DNA of 64,000 nt from Streptomyces sp. NRRL F-5123. GTDB lineage: Bacteria > Actinomycetota > Actinomycetes > Streptomycetales > Streptomycetaceae. Both the position numbers and the translations under genes were made by a program. The notes beneath the pieces are model-generated. The model was given only the letters and a program-made list of their open reading frames with translations. It was not told where the DNA came from and searched no databases. The stretch lies in the NCBI RefSeq assembly GCF_000721495.1, contig NZ_JOHY01000021.1, forward strand, positions 59,438 through 123,437, given 5' to 3'. Below, in pieces: positions 1 to 7,557 of the stretch. Position 1 is the first letter of the stretch. Every line of letters starts with the position of its first letter.

Positions 1-821
1 AGCGCCTGGGCGGCGGCGGTCTCCTCCGCGAGCGACAGGTCGCGGTAGCCCTGCGCGATGGTGCGGACGTCGGTGATCGCCTGGCGGGTGATGTCCAGGA
101 CGGAGCCGATCTCGGTGAGCGCGCGGTCGGGATGGCGGGTGACGAGGCGACCGGCGAGTTCGCATTTGAGGGCGATGGCCGAAAGGCTGTATCCGAGCAG
201 GTCGTGCAGGTCCGAGGCGATACGCAGCCGCTCCTCGGTGACGGCCTTGCGGGCGGCCTCGCGCTGCGTGGTGCCGCCCTGGCCGCGGGCGGCCAGCTGC
301 GCCAGGCGGGCCAGCGCGTAGACGGCGAGGCCGGTCAGGACGGTGGTGGCGGTGTGGGCCGCGGTGGTCGGCCACGGTGTGCGGGCGTACAGGGCGGTGG
401 CGAGCACCAGCGCGGCCGGCAGGGCCGACAGCGCCCATGCGGCCGGGCCCGAGAAGAGCAGCAGACAGGATCCGGCCAGGAACCCCGTGTCGGGGTTCCA
501 GGCGTGGCCGGAGACGGCAAGCGGAATCAGGACGCACGCTGCCTGGGCGCTCAGGGAGAGGAGCTTCCGGCCCCGGCCCCAGCGGGCGGCGCGGGGCGAC
601 GAGTGCAGGTGTTGGGTGGCGAAGACGCCCGCGGCGGAGAGGGCGGCTGCGGCCACCTCGGCGCCGGTGGACTGGCCCGCGCACACCGTGACCAGGAAGA
701 TGAGCAGCCAGCAGGCGAGCACCGTGGACGTGATCGCGCGGACCTGGCAGGCCGGGGCGCCCGCCGGGGGTGAACCGGGGCCGGGTGACGGGCCGCCGTC
801 ACGGTCTGCGGCGAAGAGCAT
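1..821 (-). CDS. Sensor histidine kinase, DesK/NarL-partner type (3' end outside window)
   Basis: The reading frame runs from an ATG at 821 leftwards off the window, giving 273 codons. A GGAGG stands six bases before the ATG. The N-terminus has several hydrophobic segments (about residues 31-49, 87-105, 114-145 and 155-177), so this is a polytopic membrane sensor. The dimerisation/phosphoacceptor helix follows, with RIASDLHDLLGYSLSAIAL around residues 200-218; His206 is the predicted phosphorylation site, typical of the HisKA_3 class. The ATPase domain and presumably the NarL-type response regulator gene lie to the left, outside the window. Its place at the edge of the polyketide cluster makes it a candidate cluster regulator, which is inference. 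The kinase identity is firm; the signal sensed is unknown. Confidence 0.9.
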   Translation of the reverse strand, partial: MLFAADRDGGPSPGPGSPPAGAPACQVRAITSTVLACWLLIFLVTVCAGQSTGAEVAAAALSAAGVFATQHLHSSPRAARWGRGRKLLSLSAQAACVLIPLAVSGHAWNPDTGFLAGSCLLLFSGPAAWALSALPAALVLATALYARTPWPTTAAHTATTVLTGLAVYALARLAQLAARGQGGTTQREAARKAVTEERLRIASDLHDLLGYSLSAIALKCELAGRLVTRHPDRALTEIGSVLDITRQAITDVRTIAQGYRDLSLAEETAAAQA

Positions 822-960
822 CACAACCTCCGGGAGCGGTGGGTACAGGCGCGGATGCGGAACGACTCGTGACCGGGCTTGTCGCTGTTCTTCCGGCAGG
901 TCCGGCGGGTCTGCCGGGAACGGACGCGGAGCCCCGGACCCTGCTGTCCGGGTAAGGCGC

Positions 961-1110
961 GGAGCTGACGGCGGGTTGCCGGTGGAGCTCTGAGCTGACG
1001 GCGGGTCGCCGGTGGGACGCGGAGCTGACGGCGGGTTGCCGGTGGAGCTCTGAGCTGACGGCGGGTCGCCGGTAGGGCGCGGAGCTGACGGCGGGTCGCC
1101 GGGTGGGCAC
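961..1110. repeat. Tandem array of five 30-bp units with 60-bp higher-order period
   Basis: Five units start with GAGCTGACGGCGGGT (T/C) GCC. Units alternate as type A (ending GGTGGAGCTCT) and type B (ending GGTGGGACGCG or similar) in the order A-B-A-B-B'. The 60-bp A-B pair at 961-1020 differs from the pair at 1021-1080 at only two positions, which points to recent duplication. The unit length is a multiple of three but no convincing gene covers it. It lies just upstream of the sensor kinase promoter region. Confidence 0.9.
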
Positions 1111-1269
1111 GGAGACGGCGGCGGGGACGCTGATGGCGCACGAGCGGGCAGTGCCGCGTCGCCCGTCCCCCCGCGGTGGCGCGGCGGGCCGGGCGCGGAC
1201 GATCGGCTCGCCCGCTTCGCGGCCTTCCGGGACGACGGTCTCTCGACGTTTTGATTGTCCGCAGTATGC

Positions 1270-1398
1270 GTGAGGCTCCCGCCCAACGGTAGTCGGGATC
1301 CCACATGCGGACAGCCATTCGAGGCCTCCCACGGCGTGTCGCGGAAGGCCCCGGACGGCGACGTGCCAGGTCAGGGCGCGCGACTCCGGGAGCCTCAC
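1270..1398. repeat. 12-bp perfect inverted repeat spaced by 105 bp
   Basis: GTGAGGCTCCCG at 1270-1281 is matched by its exact reverse complement CGGGAGCCTCAC at 1387-1398. The left arm lies beside further imperfect dyad sequence (TCCGCAGTATGCG and ATGCGGACAG). Possible roles are paired regulator sites or a remnant of a recombination event; nothing here decides between them. Confidence 0.6.
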
Positions 1399-1536
1399 GA
1401 ACCGGAGGGCGGCGCGGGTGAATCCCGCGCGGTCCGCGGCGACTTCCCCCCACTGTCCCCATCAATCCCAGCGCCCGCACCAGCCCCGCCCCCCTCCCGC
1501 CGCGTCCCGGGACGGCCCCGCGGCCGCACCCGTGGC

Positions 1537-1569
1537 GGCGCCGCACCGGCGCCGCACCGGCGCCGCGCC
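1537..1569. repeat. 11-bp tandem triplet GGCGCCGCACC
   Basis: Three adjacent 11-bp units; the first two are identical and the third has one change (GGCGCCGCGCC). It is a small low-complexity array in the non-coding stretch upstream of the MarR-like gene. Confidence 0.75.
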
Positions 1570-1779
1570 CGTCCCGGGGCCGGAACCGGCCGGTCCGGCT
1601 TCTCCGGATTGCGGCGGTGGTGGGATAGGTGGTGCGGTGGTGGGCGGGAGGAGTGTGCATGGGCGGGTTTTCTGGAAGAACCCAGTTGTCGACACACGAA
1701 GCCGGTACGGTCCCCGCGGCCCGCCGGACGCACGCTCGGGCAGGCCGCCGGGGCCGCCGGGCCTTACCAGGGAGCAGCC

Positions 1780-2292
1780 ATGACCACTGGTCCGATTCTC
1801 GACCCGCGAGTTCTCGGCCGTGCCGAGACGGCCCACCGGGCGCTGATGGAAGCCGTGCTGGGGGAGGCCGGGGCGTCGCACCAGCAGTGGATCGCGCTCA
1901 ACATCAGCACGCTCGGCCGGGCCGAACTGGACCGGGACCGGCTTGTCGCGCGGCTCTCCATCGCGACCAAGACGGACCGCCACGTGGCCGGCGCCGTGGT
2001 GGCCGAAATGCTCGCGGCCGGGCTGCTGGTGGCGCTGCCGGGAGCGAGCTGTCCGGTGCGGGCGACGGCCGAGGGGCTGGCCCTCCAGCGCCGGATCCGG
2101 GACGTGTTCGACGAGGCGATAGACCGGCTCTACCTGGGAATTCCCGCGGAGGACCTGAGCGTCACCAGCCGCACGCTGGTGGAGGTGACCGCCCGGATCG
2201 ACGCCGAGCTGATGGAGCGCCCGGCGGTTCCGCGGCCACGCCGGCGTCTCCCGCGGGGCGGCCGGCCGGTCCCGCCGGGGGGCCTGTCATGA
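1780..2292 (+). CDS. MarR-like winged-helix transcriptional regulator
   Basis: This 170-residue protein starts at an ATG preceded by AGGGAGC. It has the helical layout of single-domain MarR-type regulators: an N-terminal dimerisation helix, a helix-turn-helix around residues 45-90 (including LSIATKTDRHVAGAVVAEML), a short wing, and a C-terminal helix (residues about 105-145). The last 25 residues are Arg/Pro/Gly-rich and probably disordered. It is the first gene on the + strand of the polyketide cluster and is followed by a regulatory stretch with terminators and promoter-like repeats, so control of the cluster is likely but inferred. The exact subfamily is uncertain because sequence conservation is weak. 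Confidence 0.7.
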   Translation: MTTGPILDPRVLGRAETAHRALMEAVLGEAGASHQQWIALNISTLGRAELDRDRLVARLSIATKTDRHVAGAVVAEMLAAGLLVALPGASCPVRATAEGLALQRRIRDVFDEAIDRLYLGIPAEDLSVTSRTLVEVTARIDAELMERPAVPRPRRRLPRGGRPVPPGGLS

Positions 2293-2351
2293 GGACCGCC
2301 GCGGCGCCCGCGGTGCCGGCCGGGCCCGTACGACCGGGAGACGGGCGGGGA

Positions 2352-2380
2352 TTGACGCCGCGTTCCGGTGCGTGTCACGA
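2352..2380 (+). promoter_or_regulatory. Promoter/operator-like block, copy 1
   Basis: TTGACG at 2352-2357, a 17-bp spacer, then TCACGA at 2375-2380, followed by TTTCCGGCGG. The -35-like hexamer is good but TCACGA is a poor -10 for the main sigma factor. The similar block at 2533-2561 suggests a shared recognition site rather than chance. Confidence 0.4.
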
Positions 2381-2487
2381 TTTCCGGCGGCGCCAGATCT
2401 GTGTCCTGACTCCGGATCGGCTCACTCCCCCCGAACACTCCCGACCGGCCCCGCGGCCGGTGTGACGGCGTGTCGGGGCACTACCCT

Positions 2488-2512
2488 GCGGCGCACCTCG
2501 CGCCGCTTTTTT
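2488..2512 (+). terminator. Intrinsic terminator after the MarR-like gene
   Basis: A perfect 7-bp stem GCGGCGC/GCGCCGC with a 5-base loop (ACCTC) is followed directly by six T. It lies about 195 bp after the MarR-like stop codon and between the two TTGAC-17-TCACG blocks. Confidence 0.8.
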
Positions 2513-2532
2513 CGTGCCCTGGCACAGGGGAG

Positions 2533-2561
2533 TTGACATGGTTCGTCCGGCTATGTCACGC
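2533..2561 (+). promoter_or_regulatory. Promoter/operator-like block, copy 2
   Basis: TTGACA at 2533-2538, a 17-bp spacer, TCACGC at 2556-2561, then a CTTCCGGCGG stretch shared with copy 1. It sits just after the terminator at 2488-2512, so it is well placed to start the transcript of the module A genes. Confidence 0.45.
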
Positions 2562-2656
2562 TACTTCCGGCGGTCGAGCTGTGCCCGGACAACGGACCGG
2601 GCAGCTCCCGCCGATTCCCTCACTGCCCAGCCCGTCGCCCCGGCCCTTTTCACCAG

Positions 2657-2675
2657 GCCCGGGGCGCGGGCTTTT
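2657..2675 (+). terminator. Leader terminator/attenuator-like hairpin before module A
   Basis: A GCCCG/CGGGC stem with a 5-base loop is followed by TTTTCGTG. It lies only 29 bp upstream of the GTG start at 2705 and downstream of the putative promoter at 2533. A comparable leader hairpin precedes the related gene at 13847. A short stem makes termination strength uncertain. Confidence 0.5.
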
Positions 2676-2704
2676 CGTGTTCCCGCTGCCGAAAGGAATC
2701 CGCT

Positions 2705-3022
2705 GTGAGTTCCATTGCCGGAACCTGGGACGTGACCGTGAAATCGCCGGTCGGCGATCTGGCGGTCGTCTACATCTTCACCGACTCCGCGGGCACGGTT
2801 GCCGGTACGGCCTCCAGCGAGGCCGAGACGGTGCCGCTGGCGAATGTGGTCAGCAAGGACACCGCGGAAGGCCGGCGGCTCACCTGGAAGCAGTCGGTCA
2901 CCAAACCCGCGAAGCTCAACCTGGAATTCGACGTCACCTTTGTCGGGGACACCCTCTCCGGGCATTCGAAGGTCAGCCGGCTGCTGCCGAAGATCGGCGT
3001 GACCGGATCGCGGCGCGCCTGA
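2705..3022 (+). CDS. Small predicted beta-barrel (lipocalin-like) protein, module A
   Basis: This 105-residue protein starts at a GTG with AAAGGA seven bases upstream. The sequence alternates short beta strands: GTWDVTVKSPVGDLAVVYIF near the N-terminus, then GTASSEAETVPL, LTWKQSVTKP, LEFDVTFVGDTLSG, and a C-terminal GVTGSRRA. This resembles small single-domain proteins built as GTW...P-G...(G)DTLSG...GSR barrels, for which I know no defined activity. It lies 5 bp before the PHBH-type monooxygenase, and a second small beta-rich protein precedes the other PHBH-type enzyme at 14313. A helper or substrate-binding role for the monooxygenase is inference. Confidence 0.65.
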   Translation: MSSIAGTWDVTVKSPVGDLAVVYIFTDSAGTVAGTASSEAETVPLANVVSKDTAEGRRLTWKQSVTKPAKLNLEFDVTFVGDTLSGHSKVSRLLPKIGVTGSRRA

Positions 3023-3027
3023 GCGGC

Positions 3028-4716
3028 GTGGACGTGACGAGTGTGGACACGGACGTCGTCGTCGTCGGCGCGGGCCCCGTCGGTCTGATGCTCGCGTGCG
3101 AGCTGCGGCTGGGCGGGGCGCGGGTGACCGTCCTGGAGCGCCTCGCGTCGCCGACGACCGAATCGCGCGCCTCGACCCTGCACGCGCGGACGATGGAGTT
3201 CTTCGACCAGCGCGGACTGCTGGAGCAGCTGGGCTCGCCGCCGATCCAGCGGTCGGGCCACTTCGGCGGCATCCCGCTGGACTTCAGCGCGCTGCCGACC
3301 CGCTTCCCGGGGCAGTACAAGGTGCTCCAGGCGCAGGTCGAGCAGGTCCTCGCGCGGCGCGCCACCGAACTGGGCGCCGACATCCGCCGAGAGCACGAGG
3401 TGTGCGCCCTCGACCCGGACGTCCTCGACCCGGACGTCCACGACCCCCACGACCCCGACCCCGACGCCGGGGTGGTGCGGGTCCACGCCCGGACGCCGTC
3501 CGGCCAGGTGCAGCTGACGTGCCGTTACGCCGTCGGCTGCGACGGCGAGGACAGCACCGTCCGGGTGCTGGCCGGCATCGACTTCCCCGGCTCGGCCGGC
3601 ACCCACGAGCTGCTGCGCGCGGACGTGGCGGGCGTCGACATCGCCGAGCGGCGGTTCGAGCGGCTGCCCGCCGGGCTCGCGATCTCCTCGCGGCTGCCGA
3701 ACGGCGCCACGCGGGTGATGGTCTCGGTCTTCGGCGCCCCGGTCGGACCGCGCCCGGGGCCGCCGGAGTTCGACGAGATCTGCTCGGTGTGGGAGAAGGT
3801 CACCGGCGAGAGCCTGCGGCACGGCACACCGGTGTGGCGCAACGCCTTCGACGACACCAGCCGGCTCGCCCGCCGGCTGCGCGCGGGCCGGGTGCTGCTG
3901 GCCGGCGACGCCGCGCACGTCCAGATGCCCTCGGGCGGGCAGGCGATCAACCTCGGCCTCCAGGACGCGGCGAACCTCGGCTGGAAGCTGGCCGCGGTGG
4001 CGACCGGCGCGGCCCCGCCGTCCCTGCTGGACACCTACCACGACGAGCGGCACGAGGTGGCCCGCCGGGTCCTGGGCAACATCCGCGCGCAGGGCCTGCT
4101 GCTGCTGGGCGGCCCGGAGGTCGACGCCACCCGCACCGTGCTGCGCGAGCTGATCGGCCACCAGGTGGTCAACGACCGCCTGGCGGCCATGATCGCCGGC
4201 GTCGACATCCGCTACCCCGTTCCCGACGACCCCGCGCAAACCCCCGAGTTCCGCCACCGTCCCGACGGCGCCTCCCCGTACGCGGACCCCACCGCGGCCG
4301 CGCACCGTCCGGCCGTCAAAGGCGACGGCGACGGCGGCGGCGACGGTGACGGCGGCTCCCGCCTCGCGGGGGCCGCCGTCCCGCACGCGGCTCTGACCGT
4401 GGACGGCTCGGCTACGAGTACGACCGCCCTGCTGCGGCGCGGCCGCGGGGTGCTGCTCGACCTGGCCGCATGCGCCGGCCGGCACGACTGGCTGACCGGC
4501 CGGACGGCCCCGTTCGCGCAGCGGGTGGACCTGGTGGCGGCCACGGCGCCGCCCGGCGGTCCGCTGGAGGGGCTGGAGACGCTGCTCCTTCGCCCGGACG
4601 GCTACGTGGCCTGGGCCGGTGACCGCTACAGCGATCCCGGGCCCGCGGTCGCCCGCTGGTTCGGCGCCGCATCCCCTGCGGTGGCCGGTGCCATCCCCGT
4701 ACGAACCCAAGTCTGA
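3028..4716 (+). CDS. PHBH-type FAD-dependent aromatic polyketide monooxygenase, module A
   Basis: Predicted group A flavoprotein hydroxylase of about 562 residues, using NAD(P)H and O2 on an aromatic polyketide intermediate. Seen: the dinucleotide fold VVVGAGPVGLML near residue 12, the CDGEDSTVRVLAG (DG) motif near 172, and the GRVLLAGDAAHVQMPSGG (GD) motif near 289. A thioredoxin-like C-terminal extension, typical of the PgaE/MtmOIV-like class, follows. Three in-frame GTG codons (3028, 3034, 3043) could start it and none has a strong ribosome site; I took the first. There is an odd Asp-Pro-rich insert (LDPDVLDPDVHDPHDPDPD) in the middle of the FAD domain and a Gly/Asp run before the C-terminal domain. 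The gene is followed 15 bp later by a halogenase. Hydroxylation versus Baeyer-Villiger chemistry cannot be decided from sequence alone. Confidence 0.88.
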   Translation: MDVTSVDTDVVVVGAGPVGLMLACELRLGGARVTVLERLASPTTESRASTLHARTMEFFDQRGLLEQLGSPPIQRSGHFGGIPLDFSALPTRFPGQYKVLQAQVEQVLARRATELGADIRREHEVCALDPDVLDPDVHDPHDPDPDAGVVRVHARTPSGQVQLTCRYAVGCDGEDSTVRVLAGIDFPGSAGTHELLRADVAGVDIAERRFERLPAGLAISSRLPNGATRVMVSVFGAPVGPRPGPPEFDEICSVWEKVTGESLRHGTPVWRNAFDDTSRLARRLRAGRVLLAGDAAHVQMPSGGQAINLGLQDAANLGWKLAAVATGAAPPSLLDTYHDERHEVARRVLGNIRAQGLLLLGGPEVDATRTVLRELIGHQVVNDRLAAMIAGVDIRYPVPDDPAQTPEFRHRPDGASPYADPTAAAHRPAVKGDGDGGGDGDGGSRLAGAAVPHAALTVDGSATSTTALLRRGRGVLLDLAACAGRHDWLTGRTAPFAQRVDLVAATAPPGGPLEGLETLLLRPDGYVAWAGDRYSDPGPAVARWFGAASPAVAGAIPVRTQV

Positions 4717-4731
4717 CGATGGGAGAATCTC

Positions 4732-6426
4732 ATGGCGACCAAAGCCCCGCCGCCGCAGGCCTCAGGAGCGGACCTCAGCAAGGCGCAGCACTGTGACGTC
4801 TTCGTCCTGGGTTCCGGCCTGGCCGGCTCGACGATCGCCACGGTCCTCGCCGCGCAGGGCGCCAAGGTGGTGCTCGTCGACGCGGCCCAGCACCCCCGGA
4901 TGGCGATCGGCGAGTCCCAGACCCCCCAGCTGGCCGAGTGGCTGCACATCCTGGCCGAGCGCTACGGAGTGCCCGAGCTGGCGTCCCTGGCCAAGGTGGG
5001 CGTCACCAACAAGGTGGTCGGCCCGACCCACGGGGTGAAGGTCCACTTCGGGTTCGTCCGCCACGAGGTGGGCAAGGAGCCGAACCCGGCGGAGTCCACG
5101 CAGTTCGCGATCCCGCGGCTGCTGGCGCAGAACAGCCACATGTTCCGCCAGGACACCGACTCGTGGATGTTCCAGGTCGCGGTCAAGTACGGCGTGCAGG
5201 TGCGCCAGCTGTGGCGGGCCGCCGACATGGACTTCGACGACGACGGCGTCACCGTCAGCGGCACCAACGGCGACGTCTACCGCGCCCGCTACCTGGTCGA
5301 CGCCAGCGGCTTCCGCTCGCTGCTGGCCGAGAAGTTCGACCTGCGCGAGAAGCCGGCCCGCTTCAAGCACCACTCGCGGTCGCTGTTCAACCACTTCATC
5401 GGGATCAAGCCGTTCGACGACGTCGTCGACTTCCCCGCCGAGCACCGCCCGCCCATCAAGTGGCACAAGGGCACCATGCACCACATGATCGACCGCGGCT
5501 GGCTGTGGATCATCCCGTTCAACAACTACCGCAAGTCGAAGAACCCGTTGGTCAGCGTCGGCCTGCAGCTGGACGAGCGGGTCTACCCCAAGCCGAAGGA
5601 CATGACGCCCCAGCAGGAGTTCGACGCCTTCCTGGACAAGTACCCGGCCATCAAGCGGCAGTTCGTCGGCGCCCGCCCGGTCCGCGAGTGGGTCTCCACC
5701 GACCGGCTGCAGTATTCGTCGCGCAAGTCGGTGGGCCCGCGCTGGTGCCTGATGTCGCACGCGGCCGGCTTCATCGACCCGCTGTTCTCGCGCGGCCTGT
5801 CCAACACCATGGAGGTCGTGGACGCGCTGGCCTCCCGGGTCCTGGAGGCGCTCAAGGACAACGACTTCTCCGAGGAGCGCTTCAGCTACGTCGAGCAGCT
5901 GGAGGCGGGCCTGCTCGACTTCAACGACGAGCTGGTCAACAGCGCCGTGATCTCGTTCTCGCACTTCCGTCTGTGGAACGCGGTCTTCCGGGTGTGGGGC
6001 TGCTTCATCACCCCCGGCGTCATGCGCCTGACCGGCGCCCGGCTGCGCTACGTCGTCGACAACGACGACTCGCACTTCACGGCGCTGGAGAAGACCGAGA
6101 ACCCCGGCCTGTGGTGGCCGGAGAGCAAGACCTTCCAGCGCATCCTGGAGGTCACCGCGGAGACCTGCGAGAAGTTCGAGGTCGGCGAGCTGACCGGCGA
6201 CCAGGCCGCGGACATCATCCTGAAGGTCGTCCAGGACAGCCCCGAGGTCAACCCGACCTTCGGCTGGAAGGACCCCGCCACCCGCTTCGTCGCGCCCAGC
6301 ACCTGGGACCTGGCCAAGTTCGTGCGGTGGGGCCTGATGTCGGCCGGCCCCGACATGCGCAAGCTGACACGCTTCGTGGTCTCCGGCGGGCTGAAGGCCG
6401 GGCCGCGCGCGCGGAAGCTGATGTAA
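4732..6426 (+). CDS. FADH2-dependent halogenase 1
   Basis: 564 residues, start ATG with GGGAGA upstream. It shows the hallmarks of flavin-dependent halogenases: GSGLAGS dinucleotide motif at residues 27-33, GESQTP near 60-65, HFGFVRH near 105-111, and the diagnostic WLWIIP (WxWxIP) at 257-262, which blocks ordinary monooxygenase chemistry. The size and GES-x-TP region resemble halogenases that act on free phenolic polyketides (the tetracycline-type class) more than those acting on tryptophan. A flavin reductase begins 2 bp after its stop, which would supply FADH2. Chlorination of an aromatic ring in the cluster product is the expected role. A second, divergent halogenase is encoded at 17626. 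The position modified is unknown. Confidence 0.93.
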   Translation: MATKAPPPQASGADLSKAQHCDVFVLGSGLAGSTIATVLAAQGAKVVLVDAAQHPRMAIGESQTPQLAEWLHILAERYGVPELASLAKVGVTNKVVGPTHGVKVHFGFVRHEVGKEPNPAESTQFAIPRLLAQNSHMFRQDTDSWMFQVAVKYGVQVRQLWRAADMDFDDDGVTVSGTNGDVYRARYLVDASGFRSLLAEKFDLREKPARFKHHSRSLFNHFIGIKPFDDVVDFPAEHRPPIKWHKGTMHHMIDRGWLWIIPFNNYRKSKNPLVSVGLQLDERVYPKPKDMTPQQEFDAFLDKYPAIKRQFVGARPVREWVSTDRLQYSSRKSVGPRWCLMSHAAGFIDPLFSRGLSNTMEVVDALASRVLEALKDNDFSEERFSYVEQLEAGLLDFNDELVNSAVISFSHFRLWNAVFRVWGCFITPGVMRLTGARLRYVVDNDDSHFTALEKTENPGLWWPESKTFQRILEVTAETCEKFEVGELTGDQAADIILKVVQDSPEVNPTFGWKDPATRFVAPSTWDLAKFVRWGLMSAGPDMRKLTRFVVSGGLKAGPRARKLM

Positions 6427-6428
6427 CG

Positions 6429-7007
6429 GTGCCGGCGGCGGGCACCGCACGCCCCGGCGGGCATCTCGACCCGCCCGGGCCCACGCACCAGGTCTTCCCG
6501 GTCGACGGCCGGTCCCTGCGGACGGTGAGCGGACTGTTCGTCACCGGTGTCACCGTCATCTCCACCGGGGACGGGGAGCAGGGCGACGGCACCACCGTGA
6601 ACTCCTTCACCTCCGTCTCCCTGGATCCACCGCTGATCCTGTTCTGCATCCACCGCGACTCCCGGCTGCGCGACGAGCTGGCGCGCACCGGGCGCTTCGC
6701 GGTCAACCTGCTGGCACGCCGGCACGAGCAGCTGGCGACGACCTTCGCCGGCCGTCAGGTACCGGCCAGCGAGCGGGTGTTCTCCGGCCGCAGCCGGCGG
6801 GGCGTGCCGGTGCTCAGCGAGTCGCTGGCCTACATGGACTGCGACATCCGGGCGGAATACCCCGGCGGCGACCACGTCATCGTGCTGGGCGAGGTGGCCG
6901 AGCTGGGGGTGCACCGCCAGCGGCAGGAACCGCTGACGTTCTTCGAGGGGTCCTTCGGGCGCCTGGAGGAGGAGCTGCGAGCAGCGTACGCACGGTGGGA
7001 CGGCTGA
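6429..7007 (+). CDS. Flavin reductase (halogenase/monooxygenase partner)
   Basis: 192 residues from a GTG two bases after the halogenase stop, indicating translational coupling. The flavin reductase-like split-barrel fold is visible: RTVSGLFVTGVTVIST, then TTVNSFTSVSLDPPLILFCI, the FAVNLLA segment, and a C-terminal EPLTFFEGSFGRLE. Proteins of this family use NAD(P)H to reduce FMN/FAD and hand it to two-component oxygenases or halogenases. The direct coupling with the halogenase at 4732 makes that its likely client. The first 20 residues are Pro/Gly-rich and may be a linker or a sign that translation starts a little later. Confidence 0.9.
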   Translation: MPAAGTARPGGHLDPPGPTHQVFPVDGRSLRTVSGLFVTGVTVISTGDGEQGDGTTVNSFTSVSLDPPLILFCIHRDSRLRDELARTGRFAVNLLARRHEQLATTFAGRQVPASERVFSGRSRRGVPVLSESLAYMDCDIRAEYPGGDHVIVLGEVAELGVHRQRQEPLTFFEGSFGRLEEELRAAYARWDG

Positions 7008-7118
7008 GCCAAGGGGACGCGCGCCGGCTGGCGGGAAAGCGCCGCACCGGCCGCCCCCGGTGGGACCGTTGGATTCCCGCCACTGTCACCCACACCCCTG
7101 CCTCCGGGAGGAGCACCC

Positions 7119-7556
7119 ATGACACTCGGCCGCGGATGGGCGCGTTTCAACAAGTCCGTGGGCAACCGCATCGCGGGCCCGCTCTTCGGGCGGATGCCGG
7201 GCTTCGGCCTGGTCCTGCACCGCGGGCGGAAGTCCGGACGGGAGTTCCGCACCCCGGTGAAGGTCTTCCGCCACCAGGGCGCCTACGTCATCACCCTGCC
7301 GTACGGCTCGAAGACCGACTGGGTCCGCAACGTGCGCGCCGCCGGCGGCTGCGACCTGCTGGTACGCCGCCGCCGGCTGCACATGACCGACCCCGTGGTG
7401 GTCACCGACGACAAGTCGGTGCGCATCCGGTGGGGCCTGCGGCTGGCGCTCTCGGCGCTGAGGGTCACCGAGTTCCTCATCCTGGTCCCCACGACCGAAC
7501 CCGTGCCACATCCGACGAAAGACGCACGACAGACCTCACAAACGAAGGGAAACTGA
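7119..7556 (+). CDS. Deazaflavin (F420)-dependent nitroreductase/quinone-reductase family protein
   Basis: 145 residues, ATG preceded by GGGAGGAGC. The family signature is the segment HRGRKSGREFRTPV (residues about 30-43), followed by the short beta-barrel strands ITLPYGSKTDWVRNVRAAGG. It belongs to the Ddn-like split-barrel family, which binds cofactor F420 and reduces quinones or other activated double bonds. In an aromatic polyketide cluster it may reduce a quinone or enone intermediate, or protect the host from quinone stress; which is inference. The C-terminus after residue 125 is polar and probably disordered. It ends one base before the VOC gene at 7558. Confidence 0.8.
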   Translation: MTLGRGWARFNKSVGNRIAGPLFGRMPGFGLVLHRGRKSGREFRTPVKVFRHQGAYVITLPYGSKTDWVRNVRAAGGCDLLVRRRRLHMTDPVVVTDDKSVRIRWGLRLALSALRVTEFLILVPTTEPVPHPTKDARQTSQTKGN

Positions 7557-7557
7557 C

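Larger units (their letters stand above)
822..1779. other. 958-bp region without a convincing gene
   Basis: This gap separates the leftward sensor kinase from the rightward MarR-like gene. Long open frames exist on both strands, but they are low-complexity, Arg/Pro-rich and lack family resemblance or good ribosome sites, so I read them as GC-rich noise. The region holds a 30-bp tandem repeat (961-1110), a 12-bp inverted repeat (1270-1281 with 1387-1398) and an 11-bp triple repeat (1537-1569). Around 1235-1260 there is a locally AT-richer patch that could contain promoters for either flanking gene. Confidence 0.6.
2293..2704. other. 412-bp regulatory stretch upstream of module A
   Basis: No gene is supported here. 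It contains two related TTGAC-17-TCACG blocks (2352-2380 and 2533-2561), an intrinsic terminator (2488-2512) between them, and a second terminator-like hairpin (2657-2675) shortly before the GTG at 2705. This arrangement looks like a control region for the downstream monooxygenase/halogenase operon. Confidence 0.65.

Noticed and set aside
799..1660. Long open frames on both strands in the 822-1779 stretch (up to 279 residues)
   Set aside because: They are Arg/Pro-rich, repeat-driven or low-complexity, lack ribosome sites and show no family resemblance. The tandem array in this stretch keeps frames open by chance because its unit length is divisible by three.
2470..3027. Possible N-terminal extension of the module A monooxygenase reaching back to 2470
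   Set aside because: The extension would read through the beta-barrel gene at 2705-3022, contains no FAD motif and lacks a ribosome site; the Rossmann motif begins right after the GTG codons at 3028-3043.
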